Shown: positions 7,722 through 18,293, counted from the stretch's first letter. The stretch is 64,000 bases of DNA from an uncultured Bacteroidia bacterium (GCA_903918045.1 CAIXCY010000088.1:28340-92339), one strand, 5' to 3'. Notes: generated by a model not told the origin, from the letters alone. Numbers and translations: made by a program.

Positions 7722-10280
7722 ATGACAATAGTTGGTTTAATACGTTTATTGCGTAAGCATCTGGTTCTGTTACTATTCATGCCTATCCTTCTGGCAGGGT
7801 TGGTAATTACTTTAACCAAGAATCCCAGTTTTACCTTCTCCTCTGAAACGACTCTTTATACTGGACTTGCTTCAGGATCGAGCGTTGAAATGGGCAAGGC
7901 TATTAGTTATTTTGCAACGACAACAGATTTTGACAATCTGATAAATGTTATCAATTCAAGACAGACACAGCAGGAGGTCGCAATCAGACTTATCGCACAG
8001 CATTTGATGTTACCCAAAGCTGAACCAAGCTATATATCATCCAAATCTTTTGACTATTTAAGAAAAATTACCCCAGCCTATGTCCGTCAAATGGTTGTTA
8101 CCTCCGGTAAACAAGCTTCTGTTCTAAATGCTGAAACGCCAAAGACCGATTTAGATAGCTTAGCCAAATCAATTCTGATTAAACAGGCCGCTCAGAAGGA
8201 TACTACAGAAACCATTATTCAAAGTGATGCCGATTCTACTTTTTCGTTTTCAAAACTCTATGCACCTGCCAAAAGCAGTAAAATGTTCCCCGCCTCAATC
8301 GATGAATCAGCCTATGAGCAAACAGTAAAAAATCTCACAGAATTATTTGCAAGCAACGATACAAATTTTGTCTATCACCTTTTAAATTTTGATAATCCCC
8401 ATTATTCGTTCGAAGCCATTTCCACAATTGTTGTCCAACGAATTGGATCAAGCGACCTTGTAAAACTAAAATATACAGCAGACGACCCTGGTATTTGTCA
8501 GCAGACGCTGATTCTGCTAACCAATGTATTAATTAAAAACTATAAAGTACTTAAAGAGAACCGTTCCGACGCCGTAGTAAAATATTTTGAATATCAGGTT
8601 AATCAGGCAACCCAAAAACTGAAATTGGGGGAAGATAAACTGTTACTGTTCAATAAGGATAATAAAATTATTAACTATTACGAGCAGAGTAAAGCAGTGG
8701 CTGGCGCCAAGGAGGCCCTTGATGTCGATTATAATAATATGAAAATTAAACTTGCCGGTTTTGAGGCAGAAATTAAGCGTCTGGAAGAAAAATTGGAGAA
8801 TCAACAAAAAATATACTTAAAAAGTGTCCCAATTGTCGATAAAAGGAACCAACTTGCCCAGATTAGTACAAAAATTGCGACTTCTGAAGCCATTGGGATT
8901 AAAGATATTGCCCAAATCCAAAATATTACATTATTAAAAGCCAAAGCAGATAAACTGAAAGAAGAGATTCGCGAATCTGTTGGAGACCTATACCATTTTG
9001 GAAATTCTACAGAAGGTATCCCTATAGCTACTCTTCTGAATGAGTGGATTTCTAATGTATTAAAATATGAAGATATGAAAGCCGGACAGACTGTTCTGGC
9101 TAAGCGAATTCAGGATTTTCAAAAGCAATATGATATTTTTGCCCCGGCAGGAGCCAATCTAAAGAGGATTGAGCGTGAGATTTCTGTTTCTGAGCATGAA
9201 TTTCTTGAACTTTTACATGGCTTAAACCTGGCAAAACTCAAAATGCAGGATTTAGAACTTTCTTCAAATCTTAAAGCCATTGACCAACCGTTTTTCCCAA
9301 TTACACCGAACCCTACCAAACGAAAATTTTTGATCATAGGCGCTGCTTTTTTCGGGTTTCTTATTGTATTTGCAACAATAATGGCTCTTGAATTTTTTGA
9401 TGAAACCCTTCGGAATCCTAATAAAGCGGCAAAAAAACTCAATCTGGTACCTCTAGGTGTTTATCCCAAGGTCTACCTAAAAACTGAAATACTAAATTTT
9501 ACAAATATTACCAAACGATTACTTGAAATGATGGTTCAAAAGATTGAGCTTTTAAAAAAAGAAAAAGCTTCGACACATGAACCCTATCAAATTCTTCTTT
9601 TCAGCACTTCAAATAATGAGGGTAAAACGATAATTGCTCAAAATTTAGCTTCGCTCCTTAAAAAGGTAGGAAATAAAGTAATAATTATAAGGTATTCTTC
9701 TGAAAATATTAAACAACAACGAACAAATCTTGATTATTATGCGGGAGTATCCATGACCTCTGAAATCCAGAAAAATCCTGTAAGGAGATTCTCATGGATT
9801 AACTGGATACTTGGGTATCCTGACGACAGAGTAAACTATCAAAGCCCATTTTTAAGTGAAAATGGATCTACCCTTTTAAAGGAAGAATTTTTCGAGTATA
9901 CTATAGATGAACATTTTTTGCATCTGAAAGACTATAAAGAATTACTAGCAAGAAATAACCATACATTAACCTTCTCTCCAGACTATGTACTGATAGAAAT
10001 TCCCTCCATTCTTTACTATCCATATCCAACAGGTTTGGTTTTATCAGCCGATTTACCCTTAATGATCTGTCGCGCCAACAGAATCTGGGCTAATGCTGAT
10101 CAGGGAACCTTTGATAACTTTTCAAAAGTGTTATCACGGACTCCGTTTTTTATTTTGAATGGTGTGGAAATAGATGTTGTTGAATCTATCCTTGGAGAAT
10201 TACAAAAGAAAAGAAATTGGATCCGTAAAATTGTAAAAAAAATCATTCTTTTTGATTTTTCCTCGACAACTCAACCATAA
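7722..10280 (+). CDS. Wzz/BY-kinase-like polysaccharide co-polymerase with degenerate ATPase
   Basis: An 852-aa inner membrane protein. TM1 lies at about 12-32 and TM2 at about 536-558; between them is a long periplasmic part with coiled coils at about 290-400 and 440-520. The cytoplasmic end holds a Walker A-like loop (STSNNEGKTI, about 627-637). The Walker A' and Walker B positions read VIIIRYSSE and YVLIEIPS, without the expected aspartates, and no tyrosine cluster is seen at the C-terminus. The family sets chain length and couples synthesis to export; this copy probably keeps the structural role but not tyrosine kinase activity. It is tightly spaced between the TolC-like gene and the first flippase. 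Confidence 0.85.
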   Translation: MTIVGLIRLLRKHLVLLLFMPILLAGLVITLTKNPSFTFSSETTLYTGLASGSSVEMGKAISYFATTTDFDNLINVINSRQTQQEVAIRLIAQHLMLPKAEPSYISSKSFDYLRKITPAYVRQMVVTSGKQASVLNAETPKTDLDSLAKSILIKQAAQKDTTETIIQSDADSTFSFSKLYAPAKSSKMFPASIDESAYEQTVKNLTELFASNDTNFVYHLLNFDNPHYSFEAISTIVVQRIGSSDLVKLKYTADDPGICQQTLILLTNVLIKNYKVLKENRSDAVVKYFEYQVNQATQKLKLGEDKLLLFNKDNKIINYYEQSKAVAGAKEALDVDYNNMKIKLAGFEAEIKRLEEKLENQQKIYLKSVPIVDKRNQLAQISTKIATSEAIGIKDIAQIQNITLLKAKADKLKEEIRESVGDLYHFGNSTEGIPIATLLNEWISNVLKYEDMKAGQTVLAKRIQDFQKQYDIFAPAGANLKRIEREISVSEHEFLELLHGLNLAKLKMQDLELSSNLKAIDQPFFPITPNPTKRKFLIIGAAFFGFLIVFATIMALEFFDETLRNPNKAAKKLNLVPLGVYPKVYLKTEILNFTNITKRLLEMMVQKIELLKKEKASTHEPYQILLFSTSNNEGKTIIAQNLASLLKKVGNKVIIIRYSSENIKQQRTNLDYYAGVSMTSEIQKNPVRRFSWINWILGYPDDRVNYQSPFLSENGSTLLKEEFFEYTIDEHFLHLKDYKELLARNNHTLTFSPDYVLIEIPSILYYPYPTGLVLSADLPLMICRANRIWANADQGTFDNFSKVLSRTPFFILNGVEIDVVESILGELQKKRNWIRKIVKKIILFDFSSTTQP

Positions 10281-10297
10281 ATTATCGATTTTATCTT

Positions 10298-11668
10298 GTG
10301 AAGAAAACTCTGAATACCCTTTCAAAGGAAGCTAATTTTCTTTCTCTTGCCGGAAATATTACTATTGCTTTTTTTGGCTTTGTAGGGTTTGCTCTAATTG
10401 CCAGGTCCTACTCTTTGGAGATTCTGGGTCAGTGGGTCTTATATATTTCAGCAAGTGCATTTGTTGAAATGTTTAGGTTCGGTATTACAAATACTGCAAT
10501 CGTACGATTCCTATCCGGTGTAGATCACGATGAGCGAATAAAATTTATAGGTTCGAACGTATTAATAGGGTTAGTTTCTACCTCAATTCTAGCATTTGGA
10601 ATTTGGCTCTGCCATATCTATTTTCCAATTCCAATAAAAAACGCTGGTTACGAGCTTTTCTTCACCTGGTATCCTTTGAATGCCTTTATTAACCTCCCTT
10701 TTAATAATGCACTTGTCATACTGCAAGCTGATCAGAAATTTAAAAAAATGTTTTTTATCAAAGCATTTGAAAGTGGCATATTTTTTCTGGTAGTGATGGC
10801 GAATCATTATTACCTTCATCTCGCAATTGTAAATTTAGTTATTTATCAATTAATTATTAATGGATTTTCATCCCTAATCTGCATGATTAAAGGTTGGGAT
10901 GGGATTTTTTATATTAAAAATGCAACAAAACGAACCAACAAAATATTACTCGATTTCGGAAAATACACAACTTTTACACTCATTGGTTCAAATTTGTTAA
11001 GAAGCGCCGATACGCTGATTATAAGTCTTAGCCCATTGGGTACAGCAGCAGTTGCTCTATATAGTATTCCATTAAAACTTACTGAGATACAACAAATTCC
11101 ATTACGAAGTTTTATTGCAACTGCTTTTCCAAAAATGTCAAAAGCAAGTGTCAGGGGAAAAATTGAGGAGGTAAAAGATCTCTTCTACACCTATAGTGGA
11201 GTCATGACTATCCTGTTTTTCTTTATTTCCATATTCACATTTACGTTTGCCGACTTCTTGGTTCTGCTCCTGGGTGGCAGTAAATTTCAGGGAATACATC
11301 CAATTATTGGAGCAGATCCTGTAACAATTATGAGAGTATTCTCAATTTATGGTTTACTATTGCCTCTTGACCGGATGACCGGCGTTTGTCTTGACAGTAT
11401 TAACCGCCCTAACAAAAATCTGGGTAAGGTAAGTACTATGGTTGTGGCTAATGTCATTGGTGATATCATTGCAGTGTTTGTCTTTAAATCACTTGTATTG
11501 GTAGCTGTTGGATCCATATTGTTTACAATTCTGGGAGTTTGGATTGGATGGTATTTTCTTGACAAGGAACTCCACCTAAATCCAAATAAATTAATTTCTG
11601 CCGGGATTGTCTTCTATAAGGAAATGTATCGAAAAATTAGATCCCGCAAAATGCTCTTCAGATTGTAA
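10298..11668 (+). CDS. Wzx-type polysaccharide flippase, copy 1
   Basis: A 456-aa polytopic membrane protein with about a dozen hydrophobic segments and the pattern of the oligosaccharide flippase (MATE/MOP) group. Such proteins move the lipid-linked repeat unit across the inner membrane. The start is GTG at 10298, confirmed by N-terminal alignment with the paralogue at 15396. The two copies share long near-identical blocks such as LRSADTLIIS, SPLGTAAVALY and QQIPLRSF. It starts 18 bases after the Wzz gene. Confidence 0.87.
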   Translation: MKKTLNTLSKEANFLSLAGNITIAFFGFVGFALIARSYSLEILGQWVLYISASAFVEMFRFGITNTAIVRFLSGVDHDERIKFIGSNVLIGLVSTSILAFGIWLCHIYFPIPIKNAGYELFFTWYPLNAFINLPFNNALVILQADQKFKKMFFIKAFESGIFFLVVMANHYYLHLAIVNLVIYQLIINGFSSLICMIKGWDGIFYIKNATKRTNKILLDFGKYTTFTLIGSNLLRSADTLIISLSPLGTAAVALYSIPLKLTEIQQIPLRSFIATAFPKMSKASVRGKIEEVKDLFYTYSGVMTILFFFISIFTFTFADFLVLLLGGSKFQGIHPIIGADPVTIMRVFSIYGLLLPLDRMTGVCLDSINRPNKNLGKVSTMVVANVIGDIIAVFVFKSLVLVAVGSILFTILGVWIGWYFLDKELHLNPNKLISAGIVFYKEMYRKIRSRKMLFRL

Positions 11669-11780
11669 CATTTATGTATAAATCAACACTTAGTTGTAAT
11701 AAAAAATTACCAGAAGGCTCAATAGTAATAATAATATATTTCAAATAAATAGGTACTGAAATACATTTTGATTAAATATT

Positions 11781-14700
11781 ATGGTCATTAGAAATAAAAT
11801 ACTCCTGCTATTTTTCACGTCGGTAACTATGCTAGCCATTGTTTTAATGTTTTTTCGTGGCGTAGAGGAGAAACAGCAGACATTAATTACAAAATCCGCT
11901 ACAGACCAACTCGATGTACTGATCAATACAATGGTCAATGTTCAATCTGAACAACTCGACGAACTAATGACTGATTATGCCAATTGGGATGAGGTAGTTT
12001 ACCTTCAAAAGCCAAATCAGGAATGGGCAGTAAATAATTTAGGCAGTATTGTTAAATCGTTTAATCTATATAACGTAACCGTTTTTAATCAGGATTTTTA
12101 TCCGGTTTATAGCTTTGGAAACCAAACATTAGGAATATTAAAGGACTCATTAACCCGGCCTGCAATCATCCATACAATATTAAATAAAGAGCATATTAAT
12201 TTTTTTCAGGTAATTCCTGATGGCCTGGTTCAAATATCGGCCGCATCAATCCATCCAAGTTCAGATACCTTACACAGCACCCCTTCTGCTGGGTTAATCT
12301 TTATTTCCCGAATGTGGAACCTTAAATTCCTGGCTGAAATTTCAAAAAATACTGCAAGTACAATATATTTTTCGAAGAGTGATAGCCGCAATAATAAAGG
12401 ACTTGAACATGATTCATTAACCGTTTCGAAAGAATTGCGAAACTATGATAACCAAATAATCGGGTATTTAGTTATTAAAAGACCCTATTTTGTACTTAGC
12501 AACTTTCAACATATTAACAATTTAGCATTTAACACACTTGGAGTACTACTACTGTTATTACTATTCACATTTTTCATTATCCTTTATCTTTGGATTCGCC
12601 GTCCCCTTAAAATAATTTCAGATAGCCTTGCCTCCAATAACACCACAAACCTTAAGATTCTCGAAAAATCTAAAAATGAATTTAGCCAGATTGCCAGGTT
12701 AATTACTATTTTCCATCGTCAGAAAGAGGAACTCGAAAACGAAAACATTGAAATTAATAAGATTCAACTCCAATTAATTCAACAAAAAAGCGTTTTACAG
12801 GGGATGGCATTAGCCTCAAACCATCTTCTGACAAATGAAGATTTTGACACAGCAATCCAGGATGCTTTGGAAGCGATAAGTAGCAAAGCAGATATTGACC
12901 GTATTTTTATCTACAAAAATACTACAGAACCAGCTACCCTGGAGATAAAAGCAATCCGCGTACATGAATACATTGCACCCGAAATAAAGGGGAATATTGG
13001 ATCGGATGAACTGAAGGAAATTTATTATTCTAATCACAATGACGGATGGTACTCGCTCTTATTTCAGGGAAAAACGATCAAGGGACTTATAAGTGATTTC
13101 AGGGAAGATATTAGGCAAATATTTAAAAAACAATTCATTCATTCAATGATGATTGTACCTGTGATTGATCAGAAAAACCAACATTTTTGGGGCATAGTCG
13201 GTTTTGCCGATTGTACCCGCGATCATGTTTGGTCAACAGCAGAAGAGACCATATTAAAAATGCTGGCTGACAACATCGGGGGAGCAATAAAACGTCAAAT
13301 GTCGCAGGAAAAGTTAATTGAAACCATGGAAATGGCTAAAACTGCCGATCGTGCCAAATCGGAATTTCTCGCCTCGATGTCGCATGAGATCAGAACTCCA
13401 ATGAATGGGGTGATTGGAATGACAAGTCTTTTGCTCCTCTCTGACCTTAGCCCATCACAACGAGAATATGTCAATATCATTGAGAATTCGGGTGAGAGTC
13501 TGATGAATATTATCAATGAAATTCTCGATTTCTCAAAGATTGAATCAGGTCGTATGGAGCTGGAAGAGACTTCTTTCGATTTGAGACTTTGTATTGAAGA
13601 TGTACTTGACCTTATGGCACCCAAAGCGCTGGAAAAGCACATCGATATAATATATTTTATTGATCCTATGGTTCACCAATATATATTCGGAGATGGTTTC
13701 AGGCTTCGGCAAATTATTGTCAATCTTGTCAGTAATGCGATAAAGTTTACTGACAAAGGTGATATTCTGATTTATATATCTCAGATCTCAGAAAAGGATG
13801 GGAATATTGTCCTTGAATTTTCGGTGAAAGATACCGGAATTGGAATTCCTTCAAATAAAATTGATTCACTTTTCTCTCCCTTTACACAGGTTGATGCTTC
13901 AACAACCCGAAAATACGGAGGAACCGGACTGGGATTGGCTATTACATGTAGTCTGGTAAAACTGATGAATGGAAAAATCTGGGTAACAAGCCAGGAAGGA
14001 GAAGGGTCAGATTTTAGATTTACACTCCAATCCCGTAATTCCTCCCGCATTGAAGAGATTGACCAGGTGTATAAGTCATTGCAAAATCTTCCTGGAAAAT
14101 CGGTTCTAATCGTCGATGATAATGGAACAAATCGAAGAATTCTCTCATTACAGTGCGAATATTGGGGCATTTTGGCGACCATTTGCGAATCCGGTGAAGA
14201 GGCGTTAGTAAAGCTCGAAAATAACAAATACGACGTAGGAATCATCGACATGCAAATGCCAGGAATGGATGGAATCATGTTGGCCAGAGAAATCCGGAAA
14301 AAGCTAACCAATGAACAATTGCCCCTTATTATGCTCACCTCTGTTGGGTTCAACACTGAAGCTGATGAATTGAGAAAATTGTTCTCATTTTATGTAAATA
14401 AACCAATCAAGCATTCTCAACTGGCTGAAATCCTGCTAAAAGTGATTCAACCTACAAAAGCTGTCACGACCTCCTTTACTCCCGGACGGGAGGAGTTGAC
14501 TGAAATCGCGAAAAAATTCCCTTTCAGTATTTTAGTTGCTGAAGATAACCTGATTAATCAAAAACTGATTCGAAATATATTTGAATTATTAGGTTTTAAA
14601 ACCGATATCGCGTCAAATGGACTTGAAGCGTTGGAAGCCCTGAAACGTAAAAACTATACCCTTATCTTCATGGATATTCAAATGCCTGAAATGAATGGAT

Positions 14701-14897
14701 ATGAAGCTACAGAGATTATTGTAGCACGAAGAAAAGAAGAACGGCCAATAATTATTGCCATGACTGCCAATGCCATGCAGGGCGACAGGGAAAAATGCCT
14801 GGAGGCAGGCATGAATGATTACATTACTAAACCAATGAGAGTTAATGACCTGGTGAGGATAATCAAATTCTGGGGTGAAAAGCAATTCGCCAGTTGA
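11781..14897 (+). CDS. CHASE4 hybrid sensor histidine kinase with two receivers
   Basis: A 1038-aa membrane kinase. TM1 is at about 5-26; a periplasmic CHASE4-like sensor (with the typical YANWDE near residue 70) runs to about 240; TM2 is at about 248-272 and is followed by a linker, coiled coil and GAF-like domain (about 330-500). The HisKA H-box has H535 in ASMSHEIRTPMNG, and the ATPase domain shows NLVSNAIKF, DTGIGI and GGTGLGLAI. Two receivers follow, with phospho-acceptors D823 (IIDMQMPGMDG) and D965 (FMDIQMPEMNG). All catalytic residues look intact. It sits between the two flippase copies and just before a lone receiver similar to its second receiver. The likely next partner is the Hpt protein at 36252. 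Confidence 0.92.
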   Translation: MVIRNKILLLFFTSVTMLAIVLMFFRGVEEKQQTLITKSATDQLDVLINTMVNVQSEQLDELMTDYANWDEVVYLQKPNQEWAVNNLGSIVKSFNLYNVTVFNQDFYPVYSFGNQTLGILKDSLTRPAIIHTILNKEHINFFQVIPDGLVQISAASIHPSSDTLHSTPSAGLIFISRMWNLKFLAEISKNTASTIYFSKSDSRNNKGLEHDSLTVSKELRNYDNQIIGYLVIKRPYFVLSNFQHINNLAFNTLGVLLLLLLFTFFIILYLWIRRPLKIISDSLASNNTTNLKILEKSKNEFSQIARLITIFHRQKEELENENIEINKIQLQLIQQKSVLQGMALASNHLLTNEDFDTAIQDALEAISSKADIDRIFIYKNTTEPATLEIKAIRVHEYIAPEIKGNIGSDELKEIYYSNHNDGWYSLLFQGKTIKGLISDFREDIRQIFKKQFIHSMMIVPVIDQKNQHFWGIVGFADCTRDHVWSTAEETILKMLADNIGGAIKRQMSQEKLIETMEMAKTADRAKSEFLASMSHEIRTPMNGVIGMTSLLLLSDLSPSQREYVNIIENSGESLMNIINEILDFSKIESGRMELEETSFDLRLCIEDVLDLMAPKALEKHIDIIYFIDPMVHQYIFGDGFRLRQIIVNLVSNAIKFTDKGDILIYISQISEKDGNIVLEFSVKDTGIGIPSNKIDSLFSPFTQVDASTTRKYGGTGLGLAITCSLVKLMNGKIWVTSQEGEGSDFRFTLQSRNSSRIEEIDQVYKSLQNLPGKSVLIVDDNGTNRRILSLQCEYWGILATICESGEEALVKLENNKYDVGIIDMQMPGMDGIMLAREIRKKLTNEQLPLIMLTSVGFNTEADELRKLFSFYVNKPIKHSQLAEILLKVIQPTKAVTTSFTPGREELTEIAKKFPFSILVAEDNLINQKLIRNIFELLGFKTDIASNGLEALEALKRKNYTLIFMDIQMPEMNGYEATEIIVARRKEERPIIIAMTANAMQGDREKCLEAGMNDYITKPMRVNDLVRIIKFWGEKQFAS

Positions 14898-14944
14898 TAT
14901 CCATGGAATAAGCAACCCAAAATGGAAATTAATCTATACCACAA

Positions 14945-15349
14945 ATGAAAATTATTGAAGAATACCCGCTAAATATTCTAGTTGCTGAAGACAATGCAAT
15001 TAATCAAAAACTAATCATGAGGATTTTTCAAATGCTTGGTTATACGATTCAGATTGCATCCAACGGATATAAAGTTATCGAAATCCTTGACCAAATGAAA
15101 ATTGACATAATTTTCATGGACATTCAAATGCCGGAAATGGATGGAATAGAAGCTACCAGCAAAATTATTGCCCAGTGGGGGGATCAAAGACCAATGATAA
15201 TTGCAATGACCGCCAATGCACTCCAAAGTGATAAAGAAACCTACAGGGCAGCAGGTATGGATGATTATATTAGTAAACCACTAACTGTTGACCAGATTAG
15301 AATTGGAATTGAGAAATGGGCGCCAGTGCTAAACAAAGGCAAGAAATAA
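14945..15349 (+). CDS. Single-domain receiver, paralogue of the hybrid kinase receiver
   Basis: A 134-aa lone receiver with acidic residues E15-D16, phospho-acceptor D59 in FMDIQMPEMDG, an AMTAN motif and the lysine in SKPL. It aligns end to end with the second receiver of the hybrid kinase encoded 47 bases upstream (LVAEDNxINQKLI, DIQMPEM, IIAMTANA), so it most likely arose by duplication of that domain. With no output domain it should act as a phosphate sink, a shuttle, or a regulator by contact. Confidence 0.88.
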   Translation: MKIIEEYPLNILVAEDNAINQKLIMRIFQMLGYTIQIASNGYKVIEILDQMKIDIIFMDIQMPEMDGIEATSKIIAQWGDQRPMIIAMTANALQSDKETYRAAGMDDYISKPLTVDQIRIGIEKWAPVLNKGKK

Positions 15350-15395
15350 TTTTCAATAAAATAATGTTTGCAAAACCAGTATAAATTCTCACTGC

Positions 15396-16757
15396 TTGAA
15401 AAATACACTAAAAAAAATAGTTCGTGAAGATAACTTTCTGTCATTAGTAGGCAACCTCACCATCTCTTTTTTCGGGATTGCAGGTTTTGCGCTGCTTGCA
15501 CGAACCTTCCCAATGGAGATCTTTGGTGAATGGGTAATATTTATTTCAGCTGCAGCGTTTGTTGAGATGTTTCGTTATGGTATAATAAATACAGCGATCG
15601 TTCGCTATTTATCCGGAGCAGAAGAGGATGAACGAATAAAGTTTATTGGATCAAATGGTTTAATTGGCGTAATCGCAACATTTATCATTTGCATCTTACT
15701 CTATATTTGCCTTTACGTGTTTTACAGCTCTATTCATAACAGTGGATACGAATTGTTTTTTAAATGGTATCCATTGCTGGCATTGATTAATTTACCAATG
15801 AATACAGCTCTTGTGATCATGCAAGCCGAACTAAGATTTGGTAAAATACTACTAATCAGATCTATTGAAAGCGTTGGTTTCTTTATTGTCGTTGCAGTAA
15901 ACTATTTTTTTCTACACATGTCATTAATGCAACTGGTCATCTCCTTTTTAATCATTGATGCGGTTGCCTCGGGTGTTTGCCTTGTCATGGGATGGGATGG
16001 TTTGAAATATATTCCTAAAGCATCCAGACACACGACCAATATTTTACTCAACTTTGGCAAGTACACAACTTTTACACTTATAGGTACCAACTTACTTCGA
16101 AGCGCCGATACATTTATAATCAGTTTTAGCCCGCTGGGTACGGCTGCAGTGGCCCTTTACGCCATTCCAATGAAACTGACTGAGCTTCAACAAATACCGC
16201 TTCGAAGTTTTGCTGCTACCGCATTCCCTAAATTATCAAGGGCAAGCATGCAAAAGAATATTAAAGAGGTAAAAGAAATTTTTTATACCTATTCAGGGGC
16301 CATGACATACCTTTTTATCGGAATTAGCCTTGTCACCTTTGTTTTTGCAGATCTTTTTATTCTTGTATTAGGTGGTAATCAATATCTGGGAACAGATCCG
16401 GTTACAGGTTTTAATGCAGCAACGATAATGAGAATATTCTCAATTTACGGGCTCCTGCTTCCAATAGACCGGATGACAGGTATCGGTCTTGACAGCATCA
16501 ATAAGCCAAACATCAATTTTCTTAAAGTTTTATACATGGTGATTGCTAATGTAATAGGGGATATAATTGCAATCTTTATCTTTAAGTCATTATCTATGGT
16601 AGCCGTCGCCTCCATATTTTTTACAATTATCGGAATTTGGGTTGGATTTTATTATATGAACAAAGAACTATCCCTGCAATACAGACTTATTTTTTCCTAT
16701 GGAATTGATTTTTACAAAACGATTTTTAGCAAACTAAAAAAGAACCTTGTCCGATAA
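15396..16757 (+). CDS. Wzx-type polysaccharide flippase, copy 2
   Basis: A 453-aa polytopic protein clearly paralogous to the flippase at 10298 along its whole length. Start is TTG at 15396; the first residues align with those after the GTG of copy 1, which supports this start. Two flippases in one locus may serve different lipid-linked substrates, such as a main repeat and a modified one, or may be a recent duplication kept for dosage. Both copies look intact. The hybrid kinase and lone receiver lie between them. Confidence 0.87.
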   Translation: MKNTLKKIVREDNFLSLVGNLTISFFGIAGFALLARTFPMEIFGEWVIFISAAAFVEMFRYGIINTAIVRYLSGAEEDERIKFIGSNGLIGVIATFIICILLYICLYVFYSSIHNSGYELFFKWYPLLALINLPMNTALVIMQAELRFGKILLIRSIESVGFFIVVAVNYFFLHMSLMQLVISFLIIDAVASGVCLVMGWDGLKYIPKASRHTTNILLNFGKYTTFTLIGTNLLRSADTFIISFSPLGTAAVALYAIPMKLTELQQIPLRSFAATAFPKLSRASMQKNIKEVKEIFYTYSGAMTYLFIGISLVTFVFADLFILVLGGNQYLGTDPVTGFNAATIMRIFSIYGLLLPIDRMTGIGLDSINKPNINFLKVLYMVIANVIGDIIAIFIFKSLSMVAVASIFFTIIGIWVGFYYMNKELSLQYRLIFSYGIDFYKTIFSKLKKNLVR

Positions 16758-16802
16758 GAATCATCAATATTTATTTTTGACCAAAATTTTCTGATCTCGA
16801 AA

Positions 16803-18293
16803 ATGCAAAATCCATTTGACCGATTAACTGGTTCAGACAGGTTAAGATCTCCGCTATACTTAATTTTGCTACTTGCAGTACTGATGTTAGCTGCGCTGAT
16901 TTTCGGCAAAATTGGACTGATTCCAGGAATAGGATTGATCATACTGCCATTTGCCTTTACCTTCTTGTACCTGTTATTCAAATATCCGATAACCGGATTA
17001 TATACCTCATTATTTTTGGGTTTTACAATTCTTGGGTTAGCCCGCTATATTGATTTTCAGGTTGGATTATTAATGGATGGAATATTTTTCGGTACTTTTA
17101 TTGCACTTATCATTAATAAAATCTATGATAAAGTTAATTGGCAACTTGCCAATAAAGACATCACCTTATTAGCTCTCATCTGGTTTGGATATTCACTATT
17201 GGAATTATTTAACCCTGAACTAAGAAGTGTTCCTGCATGGCTGAATGGCGTACGCGGAATATCCATGTATATGTTATTATTGGTTGTATTGACATTAATT
17301 TTAATTGACACCAAGCGAAAACTTGAATATTTCTTCTTGCTCTGGGGAATCTTATCGATATTAGCCTCCTTGAAAGGAATTACACAAAAGATTTGGGGTG
17401 TAGATAGTTTTGAGCAAGCCTGGTTAGACGAGGGGAATGCAACAACCCATATTTTATTTGGCAAACTACGTATTTTCTCTTTCCTTAGTGATGCAGGACA
17501 ATTTGGAGCAAGTCAAGCCTATTCTGCTGTTGTTGCAGGGATTGTCGCATTGGTAGAAAAAGATTTTCGTAAAAAGCTGTTTTATATCGTCGTTGCGGTT
17601 TTGGGAATCTATGGAATGTTGTTATCGGGTACCCGAGGAGCTATTTCTATTCCACTTGCAGGGTTGGGTACTTTTTTTGTAATAAACAAAAATAAAACGG
17701 TGATGTTTGCCGGCTTTGTTGCATTGGTTGTGGTTTTCGTATTCTTCAAGTACACAACAATTGCACAAGGAAACGAGCAAATTCGTAGGATGAGGACTGC
17801 TTTTGATCCTAATGATGCATCCTTTCAGGTCAGACTTGAGAACCAGCGGATTCTGAGTTCATATCTTGCATCAAGACCTTTTGGCGGAGGCATTGGCCAT
17901 GCCGGAGTAAAAGCTAAAAAATTCATTCCTAATGGATATTTGTCCCAGATAGCCACCGATAGCTGGTATGTGATGATCTGGGCCGAACAAGGTATCGTCG
18001 GACTTTTGCTCCATTTGTTTGTTCTGTTTTACGTTGTCATAAAATCGGGTAATAATATTATGAACAAAATCCGGGATCCGATATTAAAAATAAAAATGGC
18101 AGCTCTTCTTGGAGGAATGGTTGGTGTTATGGTCGCGTCCTACGGAAATGCCGTTCTCGGGACATTACCAACAGCTGTAACTATATATATTTCAATGGCT
18201 TTGATGTTAAATACGGATATTTTCGATACTCCGTTGCCAGGACTGGCTTCACATCAAATCAATGATCTGAAGCCTCTGGGTTTGCCCCAATAA
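16803..18293 (+). CDS. O-antigen ligase/polymerase family (Wzy/WaaL-like) membrane protein
   Basis: A 496-aa protein with at least ten hydrophobic segments. The Wzy_C-type region shows LLSGTRGAISI near residue 280 and a large periplasmic loop with RPFGGGIGHAG near 360, as in O-antigen ligases and EPS polymerases. In this locus it is the only candidate for the polymerase that joins repeat units at the periplasmic face. Polymerase and ligase cannot be told apart by eye. It starts 45 bases after flippase copy 2. Confidence 0.85.
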   Translation: MQNPFDRLTGSDRLRSPLYLILLLAVLMLAALIFGKIGLIPGIGLIILPFAFTFLYLLFKYPITGLYTSLFLGFTILGLARYIDFQVGLLMDGIFFGTFIALIINKIYDKVNWQLANKDITLLALIWFGYSLLELFNPELRSVPAWLNGVRGISMYMLLLVVLTLILIDTKRKLEYFFLLWGILSILASLKGITQKIWGVDSFEQAWLDEGNATTHILFGKLRIFSFLSDAGQFGASQAYSAVVAGIVALVEKDFRKKLFYIVVAVLGIYGMLLSGTRGAISIPLAGLGTFFVINKNKTVMFAGFVALVVVFVFFKYTTIAQGNEQIRRMRTAFDPNDASFQVRLENQRILSSYLASRPFGGGIGHAGVKAKKFIPNGYLSQIATDSWYVMIWAEQGIVGLLLHLFVLFYVVIKSGNNIMNKIRDPILKIKMAALLGGMVGVMVASYGNAVLGTLPTAVTIYISMALMLNTDIFDTPLPGLASHQINDLKPLGLPQ

